NCBI RefSeq assembly: GCF_963855985.1
Contig: NC_087118.1
Location: 11,180,501-11,244,500 of the forward strand
Source of the DNA: Ostrinia nubilalis
Taxonomy: Eukaryota; Arthropoda; Insecta; Lepidoptera; Crambidae
Length of the DNA: 64,000 nucleotides
Direction: 5' to 3'
A model generated the notes under the pieces. It was given only the letters and a program-made list of their open reading frames with translations, did no database searches and was not told the origin of the DNA. Made by a program: the position numbers and the translations under genes. This document shows, piece by piece, positions 34,091 to 45,169 of this stretch. Every line of letters begins with the position of its first letter. Position 1 is the stretch's first letter.

Positions 34091-34788
34091 TCGAAATCAA
34101 TGTATAACACCAAAATATTACCCTTTGTTTTTGTTCAGGCGTTATACAAAAACTAATATAAAATGCCTATTTATCACCAAAATTGGTAAGTGTATGTACC
34201 TCAATTGTCATTGCAAAATAATAATCCAATTAATAATTAATTATGTTTTTGACAATTTATATTGTACGTCCGAAATGGATAAATTGTGTACTTTAGCATT
34301 ATGTGCCTTTTATGTAACACCACTGTATCAACACAATTAACAATAAATGCTTATCTTATCTTATCTTATCTTATCAATGTCTATTACAGCTTGACCTGAA
34401 GATACAGCCGGATTATACAGGGTGGAAACGAGAAGTTACGAAATCCAAAAATTCAATGTTACCTACCAGCTTCCATAATCTGTAACCTATTATTGGTACC
34501 ATTTGAAAGAGCTCGTGAAGCACTTTCAGAATCAGTAACTAGTTTTTCGATATCTTGTATAGTTTAGAAATAATCGAGTGAGATCACTTATCGTTCCATA
34601 TGTATAACCACCCTGTATAATCCGGCTGTATCTCCAGGTCACCTAGATACATTCCAAAGCAGCTGTAATAGACATTTAGGTACATACATTTACCAATTTT
34701 GGTAATAAATAGGCATTTTGTATTAGTTTTTGTATAACGCCTGAACAAAAACAAGGGGTAATATTTTGGTGTTATACATAGATTTCGA
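34091..34788. mobile_element. Foldback element, 0.7 kb, ATAT-flanked
   Basis: Ends TCGAAATC and GATTTCGA are flanked by ATAT on both sides. The arms fold back over most of their length (GTATAACACCAAAATATTAC, CAGGCGTTATACAAAAAC, GCCGGATTATACAGGGTGG), around a centre at about 34423-34605. The left arm has an extra ~150-bp piece that ends in five TTATC units. No ORF is present. Confidence 0.75.
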
Positions 34789-34914
34789 ATATAAAAAATA
34801 TATTATTTAACTAATTAAGACATGACAAAAAAACTGAGGTACGTCTCGTTTCTGTCGGGTCTGGGTTTTTTTTTGTATGGGGCGTGACCGTTCTTCTTTA
34901 GTCTGCAACGGATC

Positions 34915-35065
34915 TTCATAAATTATAGTTTATTCTGGGTTATAAACGATAAAACTGTAAATTTCCCCAGAATCCGTTCAGTAGTTTTTGCGTGAAAGAG
35001 AAAAAAATCATAATTACATGTTAACATCCAAACATCCATACAAACTTTCGCATTTATAATATTAC
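34915..35065 (-). mobile_element. Lepidopteran LINE 3'-end relic
   Basis: Read on the minus strand it gives AAATGCGAAAGTTTGTATGG, GGATGTTAACATG, CTTTCACGCAAAAACTACTG and AACGGATTC, a 3' end I recognise from many lepidopteran repeats. No coding part is left. Confidence 0.6.
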
Positions 35066-35189
35066 AATGCAATATAAACAATTAGGTTGAGTGGAACCAC
35101 CTAACTTTGACCACCAGTGTTTTTGTGTGGAGTTTGACAGATATTTTACGTTTGTCAAAGTTAATATCTTTTTAATTGTTGGATAAAGT

Positions 35190-36124
35190 AGGGGAGAGTT
35201 CGGTATATTGTACCGCCGGGTAAATTGTACCACCCTCATATTTCGTAAAGTATTTATTGAATGTCTGTAATTGCAACACTCAGCGATACACAACTAAAAT
35301 AAATTAATATCGGCCATGTGGTTTTTGCCGTGACAACAAACACGTGTGTTTTATTTTGAAAAGTATTTTTTCATTGTTTTCAAGTAACTTTTGACAATAC
35401 ATGTTTAGTTTGTAATTTTGTTAAATTTAACCACAGGGTGTTTCTAATATATTATTTAGAAGCGTAAATTAGTGTGGATTACAATTATTTGAAACATTTT
35501 TCGGTATTTATAAGCTATATTTTTTACCAATTTTTTAAAAGCACTATCACCTAGTCGGCTAAATTGTACCACACCAAGTTGTATAGAACTTTACCAAAGG
35601 ATTTTGAAATTATTTTAGTAAATCATATTTTGAAGTTATAATAGCGTAGTTATGTTTGACTAACAATAAATGAAAGCAAAAGACTGGCAAAGTAGATTAG
35701 GTACAAGTGTGCGTTACGATAATTGGAATTACAAAACTTGTACTCAAAATCGTGATAACGTGTAAAACAATATCGATTGTCTATGTTATTAACTACTGTT
35801 CCTTTTCGTTTCCTAATTTGTTAAGAATGTATCGTATTATATTTTGCCATAGTTTTTTTATAGGCTTGAAATTTATTGAAATTCAATTTAGTAACCCTGT
35901 GGTACAAATTATCCAACCGGTTGGCTAAATTGGACCGAAGCTCTGAACTCGTACTTTGTTGATTTGTGCTAAATATATAACAATCATGTTAATTAATACT
36001 TATGAAATAGTAAGTTGAATAATGTATCTTTTATTATATACCATGGACATTAGCAAAAACAAAAGAAAACTATGTGTAAAATGGGATTGAAAAAAACTGG
36101 TCCAAATTAGCGGACTCTCCCTTA
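35190..36124. mobile_element. TIR-like element with GGGAGAGT ends
   Basis: The left end reads GGGGAGAGTTCGGTATATTG and the right end is an imperfect inverted match (GGGAGAGTCCGCTAATTTGG). The motif TAAATTGTACCA recurs inside (35220, 35570, 35920). TA-type flanks are possible. The largest frames, 73-82 codons, have no motif. Confidence 0.55.
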
Positions 36125-36293
36125 TTTCCAGATATTTTTGTGATCTTGAATCGCACTGTTTCACTGCGCATTTACCCATTTTTGCTATTTTTAGGGTTCC
36201 GTACCTCAAAAGGAAAAAACCGGCCAAGTGCGAGTTGGACTCGCACACCGAGGGTTCCGCCGTACAAACGTAGCGGTTTACAATTTATGACGT

Positions 36294-36684
36294 ACTAGCA
36301 GCCGCCCGCGACTTCGTACGCGTGGATCCCGTTTTACCCGTCTTCATCTATCTTACGCGATTTTTTCATACAAATGTTTTTTCCCGCTAACTCCCGTTCC
36401 CGTAAGAATTTTGCAATATCCTGTTGTAACTAAGCTTTAAGTTTACTAAGGTACATGCATGCTAAATTTCAAGCGTCTAACTTAAGCGGTTTAGATTTTT
36501 CATACAAAAGGATTTTCCCGCTAATTCCCGTTCCCGTGGAAATTTCGGGAATTCCTTTCTTAGTGCACCTCTACGGTACCTAAGCTACGTCCTTTCCAAA
36601 TTTCAAGTGCCTACGTTTAGCCGTTTAGGCTGTGCGTTAATATGTCAGTCAGTCAGTCAGTTTCTCCTTTTATATATTTAGAAG
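36294..36684 (-). mobile_element. RTE-derived SINE-like repeat S1
   Basis: Reverse orientation: it opens with CTAGCAGCCGCCCGCGACTTC, has two modules with CCCGTTCCCGT, and ends in GTCAGTCAGTCAGTCAG and CTCCTTTTATATATTTAG. It matches 8908-9397 closely. Confidence 0.8.
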
Positions 36685-36856
36685 ATTAAATCAAATTACT
36701 TACTAGATATCGTAGTAGTCTTTAAGTTTTGATTCCGTTGTGAGTAGTGGCGAATTTCAAAATATGCGGTATGATTATAGGTAGGTACCTACCTCAGCGT
36801 TTTGAATTTTTGCGTTTATTTAGAATTTTTCACAGTTTAGAGGCAATTAGATTTAA

Positions 36857-37596
36857 CCCTTAACTGGTATCGTGGGGGCCGCGCGGCCCCCACGCATGAT
36901 GTTTTCTTTGATTTCTAAGAGGCTACGCATCGTGGGCATCCAAAATTGTTGGTATTCTCATTTCGGCGCTACTCGCGTCTGGTGCAGGCGTTTCAGCACT
37001 GCATCATTCACCAAGACGAAGATATGCACGTGTTGGGGTCCGCGCGGCCCCCACAATACCAGTTACGTTAGTTTTTTTTTCATGGCAATTTTTATTTGTT
37101 TTTTGTTTTTTCGCAGTATTGATGACTTATAAGTGATAAAACAATAGAAGATACCTAGAATGAAGTTTTTGATGCCAAATTAGTGATTAGTAGCATGTCA
37201 GAAGAAGGATATAGTGATAATTAAATTATAGGCCATTGTGAAGACCCAATAACCAATATTCGGTCGATAATGAGGATTATTGATTCTGATTTTTAAGTTT
37301 TTTCTTCAGAGAGTGAAAATTAAGATGTTGTAGGACCTAGTCAACCCAGCTACTATGAAAAAATAAATACAAGTGGTCTGAAAATCAACCAGCACCTGCT
37401 AATGTTTGTCAACATAATATTATTTATGTTTTTATTTTTATAAAATGCTTATTATCTATACTTATAATAAATCTGTAGAGAGGTCAATTCTGTACATGAA
37501 ATATATTTTCAAAATTACTATCAGGGGGTGATTAGTGATCGATACTGATGCCAAAAATGCAATCAGTAAAATTTTTGTCTGTCTGTCTGTCTGTCC

Positions 37597-37642
<46 letters not shown>

Positions 37643-38355
37643 ATGTTCCTTATAGAAACAAAAACTACTCGACGGATTTTAACGAAACTTGGTACAATTA
37701 TTCTTCTTACTCCTGGGCAGGTTATAGGATACTTAGGAATTCCCACGGGAACGGGCATTAGCGGGAAAATCCTTTTGTATGAAAAATCTAAACCTCTTAA
37801 GTTAGACGCTTGAAATTTGGCAAGCAGGTCCCTTAGTAAACTTAAAGCTTAGTTACAACAGGATATTGCGAAATTCCAACGGGAACGGGAGTTAGCGGGA
37901 AAAAACATTTGTATGAAAAAATCTAAACCGCGTAAGATAGATGAAGGGGGTAAAACGGGATCCACGCGTACGAAGTCGCGGGCGGCCGCTAGTTTTTACT
38001 AAACATTACATTAAAACGTTATTTATTATTAAGTTCACATTATTATGGATCAATCAAAATAATAAGATTTTTGGTTATAACTTTCTAACGATAGGTTTCA
38101 TAGATATTTGTAACGTTAAAAAAATATTACGTAAAAAGTTGTTACTATTATGTAATGTCTTGAAGTATATAAGTAAGAAGATTTAATACAATAAAAACTA
38201 AATGATTACATAGAAAAAGCCTGATATATATCATTTATGAGCATTTATTCAAGTATATAGGTAAAACATGCTTGCTAGAAGCAAACATAGTATGGGGGCC
38301 ACGCGGCCCCCACGATACCAGTTACGTATGTCCAATTTACGATACCAGTTAAGGG
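36857..38355 (+). mobile_element. piggyBac-like element with decayed transposase start
   Basis: TTAA duplications flank it (36853-36856 and 38356-38359). The TIR is CCCTTAACTGGTATCGT at both ends. Next to it stands the GC palindrome GGGGGCCGCGCGGCCCCC, repeated near 37040 and 38300. The interior (about 37190-37440) keeps a broken acidic start: SEEGYSD, DPITNIRS, DSDF, SSESEN, GPSQPSYYEK, like the N-terminal region of piggyBac transposases, with several stops. The empty site can be read from copy 1 of the host repeat (AGATTTAAGAAG). A SINE sits at 37456-37993. Confidence 0.85.
37456..37993 (+). mobile_element. RTE-derived SINE-like repeat S1 with GTCT microsatellite
   Basis: This copy has the long head (TCTATACTTATAATAAATC, AGAGAGGTCAATTCTGTAC) and a GTCT run at about 37577-37641. 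Two modules follow, then the RTE-type end GAAGTCGCGGGCGGCCGCTAG. Confidence 0.8.
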
Positions 38356-38536
38356 TTAAGAAGTGTTTGATATGAATTTCAACTTTATTATCTCTACGCG
38401 TTCATGTGAAAAAGGGTAGGTAGCAAGTTTATAAATATTAAAAAAATATTTTGTCATGTAAGCAAAAATAATATTTTAATATATTATGTAACTTCAAATT
38501 TATCATTTTGGCAATTTTTCCTTTATCTGTACTATA

Positions 38537-38677
38537 CAGTGTGAGTCACGTAAAAATGTACATATGAAAATAGATGAAACTAGACCTATTTTTATCGACA
38601 AAAAAGAGATCAAAAATTTTTTTGATTTTTTTTTTTAATTTTTCATATACTTATTTTTTTTTCTTCCAATTACTTAT
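38537..38677 (+). mobile_element. TIR element 4 (foldback), left part of a copy split by LTR element X
   Basis: It matches 21734-21888 from CAGTGTGAGTCACG to CCAATTACTTAT. The continuation CTTATTGTAAAGAAAACG appears 23.5 kb later at 62178. CTTAT is present on both sides of the intervening DNA. Confidence 0.85.
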
Positions 38678-38681
38678 AAAA

Positions 38682-39205
38682 TGATTTTAGAATTTATATT
38701 GTATTTTATACGATTATTGGTTACTTTTAAATAGTTATTGTAACAATTTTAGTATTTTTATTGTATTTTAGAAGAACCCAAAAACCCATTATCAAATTAA
38801 AACACTGTATTTGATTACTTCCTGGGCATTTTGCAGACATTAGAATGATTTTAGAATTTATTTTGTGTTACATCCAAATATTTCATATTTATAATTTAAT
38901 TTAATGATTTTAGATTTTTATTGTATACATTCTAATATTTTAATTAATTCAAAAACAGCTTATTATGAAATAAGTATTGCATTTGACTAGTTTCGGGGCA
39001 TGCCGTCGATAAGTCGTTTTGAACCGGTCGACTTTCACTGATGGAAGGGGAAGATACCTTATCGCTGGCATGCCGCCGGACAGTCAGTTCGATTTGAGCG
39101 TTCAAAGCAAGAGGTACTATTAAGATGACGTCATAATGTCGGAATTGTGTAAATCAGTGGTGCTGAAATACAAGTTAGGACAACCTACAAGAGTGTTTCA
39201 TTTCA
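38682..39205 (+). repeat. 5' LTR of element X
   Basis: The 524-bp LTR has TGA...TCA ends. The sequence TGATTTTAG recurs three times within it. The LTR is followed after two bases by TCAGAAGTGG (39208), the motif that follows the LTRs of A and C too and that I take as part of the primer-binding region. Confidence 0.85.
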
Positions 39206-39339
39206 ACTCAGAAGTGGTACGTGATCTACAGCTCATAAGGTACGTTTTTATTTATTTGGTTAAAAAGTAATTGATTTTAAAAGTTCAAGTAGAAAAACGT
39301 ATGAATATTTCGTTTAATGCATGAAATAGTTATTTTTAA

Positions 39340-40105
39340 AACGAGGCTAGACGCGCCCTCAGTTTATCAGGCTAGATGCGCCTTAGACTATGACTATGAC
39401 TTTGACCATGACTAAGACTTAGTATAACGAGGCTAGACGCGCCTCCAGTTTAATAGGCTAGATGCGCCTTAGACTATGACTATGACTTTGACCATGACTA
39501 AGACTTAGTATAACGAGGCTAGACGCGCCTCCAGTTTAATAGGCTAGATGCGCCTTAGACTATGACTATGACTTTGACCATGACTAAGACTTAGTATAAC
39601 GAGGCTAGACGCGCCTCCAGTTTACCAGGCTAGATGTGCCTTTGACTATGACTAAGTATGAGACATGTAGAGGCTCCTTATGAGCAAAATATTTGACGAT
39701 TTGTTACTAAACAAATAAAGATATTTCGACTTTGACTTTGACTTTGACTATAACTATGACTATGACTATGAACTATGACTATGACTATGACTATGACTAT
39801 GACTATGACTTAGTATAACGAGGCTAGGCGCGCCTCCAGTTTATAAGGCTAGATGCGCCTTAGACTATGGCTATGACTTAGTATAAAGAGGCTAGACGTG
39901 CCTCCAGTTTATCAGGCTAGATGCCCCATTGACTATGACTAAGTATGAGACATGTAGAGGCTCCTTATGAGCAAAATATTTGACGATTTGTTAGTACTAT
40001 TAATTAGTCTACTAAACAAATAAAGATATTTTGACTTTGGCTTTGGCTTTGACTTTGACTTTGACTTTGACTTTGACTTTGACTTTGACTTTGACTTTGA
40101 CTATA
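39340..40105. repeat. Tandem array in element X (GAGGCTAGACGCGCC unit)
   Basis: Units of about 87 bp are built from ACGAGGCTAGACGCGCCTCC, AGTTTATCAGGCTAGATGCG and a CTATGACTATGAC stretch. Runs of GACTAT and GACTTT are expanded at about 39727-39810 and 40033-40105. The repeats are imperfect and non-coding. Confidence 0.85.
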
Positions 40106-40400
40106 ACTATGAACTATAATAATAATAATAATAATAAAATTGTTTATTTTCACACCTTATATGGCTTAATACATTACATCTAAAGTTACAATTAGAATTA
40201 AACATACATTATGAAGGAACAGAGAATGGTGTGACTGGAGCCTAATGTAGGGCAGCCCTGTATTTCAGGACTCCAGGTCCCACCCGTGAGGTTGAATGTA
40301 TACAATGAGAAGACATGAACAGTGAAAAGACATGAATACAATAATGACATGAATACAATACAATGCAAAGATATTCCGTTAGGAAAAATAAAGATGACGA
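40106..40400. other. AAT microsatellite and possible SINE/LINE tail
   Basis: An AAT run (about 40117-40136) is followed by AAATTGTTTATTTTCACACC and CTAATGTAGGGCAGCCC, resembling the reversed end of a lepidopteran LINE or SINE. The identity is uncertain. Confidence 0.4.
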
Positions 40401-40411
40401 CATTTGCTCCG

Positions 40412-40615
<204 letters not shown>

Positions 40616-40667
40616 ATAAGAAATTATATGGCTGTTGCAAATAGGTATGACATAGAAATAGACTATG

Positions 40668-40915
40668 ACTTAGTATAACGAGGCTAGACACTCCTCCAGT
40701 TTATCAGGCTAGATGCGCTTTTGAATATAACTGAATATAACGAGGCTAGACGCGCCTCCAGTTTATTAGGCTAGATGTGCCTTGGACTATGAGTGTGACT
40801 TAGTATAACGAGGCTAGACGTGCCTCCAGTTTCATCAGGCTACGTGCGCCTTGGACTATGACTAAGTATGACGAGGCTAGACGCGCCTCCAGTTTATCAG
40901 GCTAGATGCGCCTTA
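40668..40915. repeat. Second part of the GAGGCTAGACGCGCC tandem array
   Basis: About four diverged units of the same array continue after the TG run, with a shorter period near 65 bp because the GACTAT runs are reduced. The array ends near 40915. Confidence 0.8.
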
Positions 40916-42222
40916 AGGGCCCCATTGTTTAGGATAGTCTCTAGAATGAAAAGCCTTCTATTACTGACATAACAAGCAAGCCGTCCAGTTGTCACATGAG
41001 TTGTGTGTGAAGGTCGCACCGTATAAAATACAAGTATAAATACAAAATCTTTATTTGTGATGCATATGTATAATAGAAACATGTCACAATGGTATTTTAC
41101 TATACTTTGCTCAGGGAGCATAATAAGTATATAATTATTCGAACAAAAGATTTTTTAGATTTAAATTTTTGAGATTTGGATTTTTGGAAAAGAAATAAAT
41201 CAAATTTTTGCTTAATGAACATAGCTTCCATATTATGATGTTGAGTTGATGCTGGTCAGACACAGTTTATTTCGTCGAGTACTTTATTTCACAGTTGAGT
41301 ACAACGACGACTGAAGATGAAGCTCGTATACCACCAGGGACACCCGTCTGCTGACGATGAAATAAGCGTGCTAAGCGGACGAAGTTGTCGTTGTCGTCCA
41401 GTAAGAAGGCGCCACCACGATCGTCTTCTATGGGGCTAAGGTTGAAGAAAAATACGCAAAGGAACTCATCTTCTTCCAGTTCTACTGAAAGAGCAGTGTC
41501 ACAGGATGTTCGTAAAATTTCTGATAGACCCTAGTGAAGAAAGTATTTTTTTTTATTATTGGTAGTTTTCTTTTTATTGCGCACACATATGGAATATTAC
41601 GCATACCTACAGTAAATATGGGAATATTAGCTTATGTAGTAAATCTTTAATAGTAATAATTAAAGGTAATAATAAATTATTCGATGATAACGTATAAAGG
41701 AACGTTAAAGTAAAAGCGTTAAAAAAAAGATATTTTTAAAAATATTTTTACACAAGTAAAGTGAATTTAATTAATGATTCGTTTATTTTAAAATTGTCAT
41801 CAGTTCGGACTTTCGGTCGGTTCTTTTGCCAAGTACAATATCTTGTCTATCTATAATTCAACTTCAAAAATATACTTCGAATTAACAAAATATAATGACG
41901 TAACTGACTTATTCTGCCGTTAGTCTGACCTACATGTAGTTTCTAGGTGAATTAAGCTTTTTCTTCTAATTTAGTTTTCTCAAAGAACTACATCAGTTAG
42001 TGACCTCGAATAAACACAATATTATATTACTGTAAAAAGTCATAAAAAAAGTCATGCAATTTGTAACTAAAAAAAGAACTTAGTACCTGTACCAAGGTTT
42101 CATAGATAGGTGGTGGATAATACACTTTAATTAATTTTTTTTGGTAGAGCAAAAGATATGAAACGTCAATGTTCCATAAGAGCAGAAGTTTTAAGTTTTT
42201 CTTTTAGTAGTCTTTCATTTTT
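40916..42222. other. Region of element X without a clear gene
   Basis: From about 41285 to 41535 fragments such as PPGTPV and a Ser/Arg-rich stretch (LSLSSSKKAPPRSSS) alternate between frames; this could be a decayed gag. The rest is AT-rich with no motif. Confidence 0.35.
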
Positions 42223-43241
42223 TAGGGTTCCGTACCTCAAAAGGAAAAAACGGAACCCTTATAGGATCACTTTGTTGTCCGTCTGTCTGTCTGTCAAGAC
42301 CCGTTATCTCAAGAACGCGTGGACGTATCAAGCTGAAATTCACATGAAATACTCAGGTCTATTGTCCCTTTAAGCTGTGAAAATATCAAACTTCTAAGCC
42401 AAGCCAATCAAAAGATACAGCCAATTATGTCGATATTTTCAACACATTTTCGACACTCGCAAAGGAATCAAAACCTACAGGATACTTCCCGTAAACTCAG
42501 AATCTTGAAATTTGGCATGAAGCATTGTCATATAATGCAAATATAGGAAAAATTGCGAAAATCACATTTTTTTAGTTATCTTATAATATAATAAAAATAT
42601 TTTAATAAAATGAAACTTACTACCTCATTTCTCACGAACGAATAAAGGTATCAAATTGAAATTTATACTAAATACCTAGGTCTATTGTCCCTTTAAGCAG
42701 TGAAAAAAATCAAACTTCTAAGTTAACGCGATCAAAAGATACAGCAGTTTATACCGACACCTTAGACGAATTTCCGTCACACGCTAGGGAATCAAAACCT
42801 ACAAGGTACTTCCCGTGAACTCAGAATCTTGAAATTCGGCACGAAGCAACGTTATGTAGTACAGATAAGGGAAAAATTGCGAAAATGATAAATTTGAAGT
42901 TACATAAAATATTAAAATATTATTTTTGCTTACATGACATAAAATATTTTTTTAATAATTATAAACTTACTACCTACCCTTTTTCGCATGAACGCGTAGA
43001 GATATTAAAGTTGAAATTCATATCAAACACCTCTTAAATCTAATTGCCTCTAAACTGTGAAAAATTCTAAATCAACGCAAAAATTCAAAACGCTGAGGTA
43101 GGTACCTACCTATAATTATACCGCATATTTTGAAATTCGCCACTACTCGTAAGTAATTTGATTTAATACGTCATAAATTGTAAACCACTACGTTTGTACG
43201 GCGGAACCCTCGGTGTGCGAGTCCGACTCGCACTTGGCTGG
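42223..43241 (-). mobile_element. Hairpin-ended repeat, copy 3
   Basis: This is a complete copy in reverse orientation: it opens TAGGGTTCCGTACCTC, has the GTCT run and the GGGTTCCGT/ACGGAACCC hairpin. It ends with CGAGTCCGACTCGCAC and TTGGCTGG. It is about 230 bp shorter than copy 1 because of internal deletions. T-runs flank both ends. Confidence 0.85.
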
Positions 43242-44109
43242 TTTTTTATGTCAATTTTGCGAGCGCTATTATAATAGCTAATGCAATTAAGAGAAATTTG
43301 TCTTTGACTTAGACATTGCAAAAGTTAGTTGGCCTAGCTAAGAGAACTACGGACGTCTGTTAGAGAAAATTTTGAATCTTACTACTTGAAAGGATGAACA
43401 GTTTACGTAATTATTTTAATGACAAAAAAAAATATGTAAATTCTATGACACTGTTTTGGTAAATGAATTGTTGACGCAAAACTGATGCTGATGTACTAAG
43501 TTTGGCGGATCATTTCGATAACAATTCCAATTGTAAAAGTTGTGGTCAATCAGAGTCAAGTCAAGACAGAGTTTATGGAGCTAATATAAACAAAAATGTT
43601 GATGAGATTGACGCTGTTATAGAAGTATTAGTGATTGATGATGTATAGCAGACTTCACTGACAATGGACGAATGGACACCATTCCCCATTAATTTGATAT
43701 TACAATTTATTAAAAAGACATTCTGATCTCGAAAACGTAATTGGTCTGAAAGGACCTGTAATTACCATTTTTGGTCGCATTGTAGTTGGGAAGGGTGGTT
43801 TGATTGAGTTCACAAAGTAGTGACGTCACTTGCTTGTCGTGCCATACAAAATCTATGGGAGTTTGTTAACAGTTTTTAAAAGTACGTCAATTGACTGGTG
43901 GTGTCAACACGTCTATTGGTCAAAATTTCACGCAACTGCAATTTCTCACGGTTTTGAATACTGACATTCTGAAATTCCTGGTCAGGATACTTTCGAGAGC
44001 CACGAAGATGACGGACACAAGTGAATATCAGTTAACATAAATTTCTAGTTTAAGATAATTTCTGGCGTTTAGAGTTGCCTTTCGATTTATTTAAAAAAAT
44101 ATATATATA
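43242..44109. other. Region of element X with an unidentified coding relic
   Basis: On the plus strand near 43500-43735 the frame reads SLADHFDNNSNCKSCGQSES, then VDEIDAVIEV, a stop, and TMDEWTPFPINLI. It is acidic and cysteine-containing but too short to assign; a decayed transposase start is one option. No other feature is seen up to LTR B. Confidence 0.35.
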
Positions 44110-44300
44110 TGTCGGAGAACGGTCAGAAGGGGCAGGTCATTATGTTTCACCAGGAAGTTAAATAAAACGATGTATAGTTTTTACACTATAGATTGTTGTA
44201 TTTCGGTAAGAATACAATAATAACAATAATAATATTTGAGCAGCCTCACACACAGGACCGAGACAATACCGAGCGGCGGGTAAGGCCAGAATGCCACGAC

Positions 44301-44462
44301 TATTTTTTTTTTTTTTTTTTGGACGCGCGCTGGTAGCTTGAGGAGCTTTTCCAGCTTCACCGGGCAGAGTGGCGAGTACAGAAGGTACTCTAGCCGTTTG
44401 GCGATCGTCGGTGCGCGTGCCGACGTTCGCGATCGGGCCGTATCGAGCGCATAAGGCGCCCG
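44301..44462 (-). mobile_element. 5'-truncated Jockey-family LINE 3' UTR in LTR B (left)
   Basis: TA plus a poly(T) run is followed by 3' UTR sequence reaching to GCGCCCG. The duplicated target is TGCCACGAC (44292-44300 and 44463-44471). A stem-loop module is shortened in this copy. It occupies the same target as the full-length LINE in the other LTR, within one base. Confidence 0.9.
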
Positions 44463-44488
44463 TGCCACGACTACGGTCGTGCTCGTTC

Positions 44489-44495
44489 TTTTATA
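44489..44495 (-). promoter_or_regulatory. TATA box of LTR B (left copy)
   Basis: TATAAAA on the minus strand (44495-44489). The target GTCGTGGCA follows 24-33 bases downstream, with the A of GGCAT at position +32 from the first T, the normal start-site distance. Confidence 0.8.
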
Positions 44496-44865
44496 CAGCC
44501 ATCCCCACCCAAACCGGCTAGCAGGTAGCGCCCGACCTGTCTCAGTACGGTCAATACAACTCCTTTTACTTACTGCAAACTATTTTATAACATAACTAGA
44601 CATTTACAATAAATCAAATTATAATTTATTACATTTAAAATTAATGTTGTTATTATTATTTGGTTTTATTTTTATTAAAATGATTACTAAGTAATTACAT
44701 GACAATCAATATTCTACGACACGGCCTTCCTGACGCTTCACACGTCCTCGGGTGATGAGTACTCTTGAAAATCATCTGCAAATGAGATAAAATTTATGGA
44801 TTATATTGCTCGGCCAAACCTGACTTCAAAAAATTAGGGTACTTTCTACTCAGAGTTTTTATTCT

Positions 44866-45030
44866 ACTTACTCAAAGGGTACATACTACTCAAAGGGTTC
44901 ATACTACTCAAATGGTTCATACTACTCAAATGGTTCATACTACTCAAATGGTTCATACTACTCAAATGGTTCATACTACTCAAATGGTTCATACTACTCA
45001 AAGATTTCATACTACTCGAAGATCTTATAA
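44866..45030. repeat. 18-bp tandem repeat
   Basis: About eight copies of TTCATACTACTCAAATGG stand next to the leader-like sequence after LTR B. The outer copies are diverged. Confidence 0.9.
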
Positions 45031-45169
45031 ATGATCAACAGAAAGGAAATTCTTCAATAAAACTAAAATTGTATTTTATATCTTCTATACACAAAATTGA
45101 CACAAGTTACCGAATACCTAGCGCAGGTTGCCCAACCCGGTGTTACCCGAGGCAGCCACCGCCACCCAA

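Larger units (their letters stand above)
28826..34898. repeat. Widely spaced inverted repeat pair
   Basis: 28826-29325 and 33905-34898 share several blocks in opposite orientation: AAAGAAGAACGG, GACAGAAACGAGAC, CTCAGTTTTTTTGTCATGTC, the CCTGTACGACAAGCC block and GCCTCCGAGATTTATTTTAC. Separate foldback insertions (28928-29266 and 34091-34788) interrupt each side. Either two copies of one repeat landed in opposite orientation, or these are the ends of one 6-kb element. The enclosed 4.6 kb shows no transposase. Confidence 0.55.
36186..38536 (+). mobile_element. Hairpin-ended repeat, copy 2, interrupted three times
   Basis: The repeat starts at about 36219 (CCGGCCAAGTGCGAG) and is preceded by the first ~32 bases of a reversed copy, TTAGGGTTCCGTACCTC...GGAAAAAA, fused head to head. 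It is split by an RTE-derived SINE (36294-36684) and a piggyBac-like element (36857-38355). It is cut at 38536 by foldback element 4. The surviving blocks are collinear with copy 1 (1753-2355). Confidence 0.8.
44110..44708 (-). repeat. LTR of element B, left copy, with LINE fragment
   Basis: This is about 430 bp of LTR after removing the insertion at 44301-44462. It is close to identical to the right copy. ACACGGC, CCTGAC and CACACGTCCTCG follow at 44716-44755, shared with the minus-strand leader near 5.8 kb. Confidence 0.75.
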
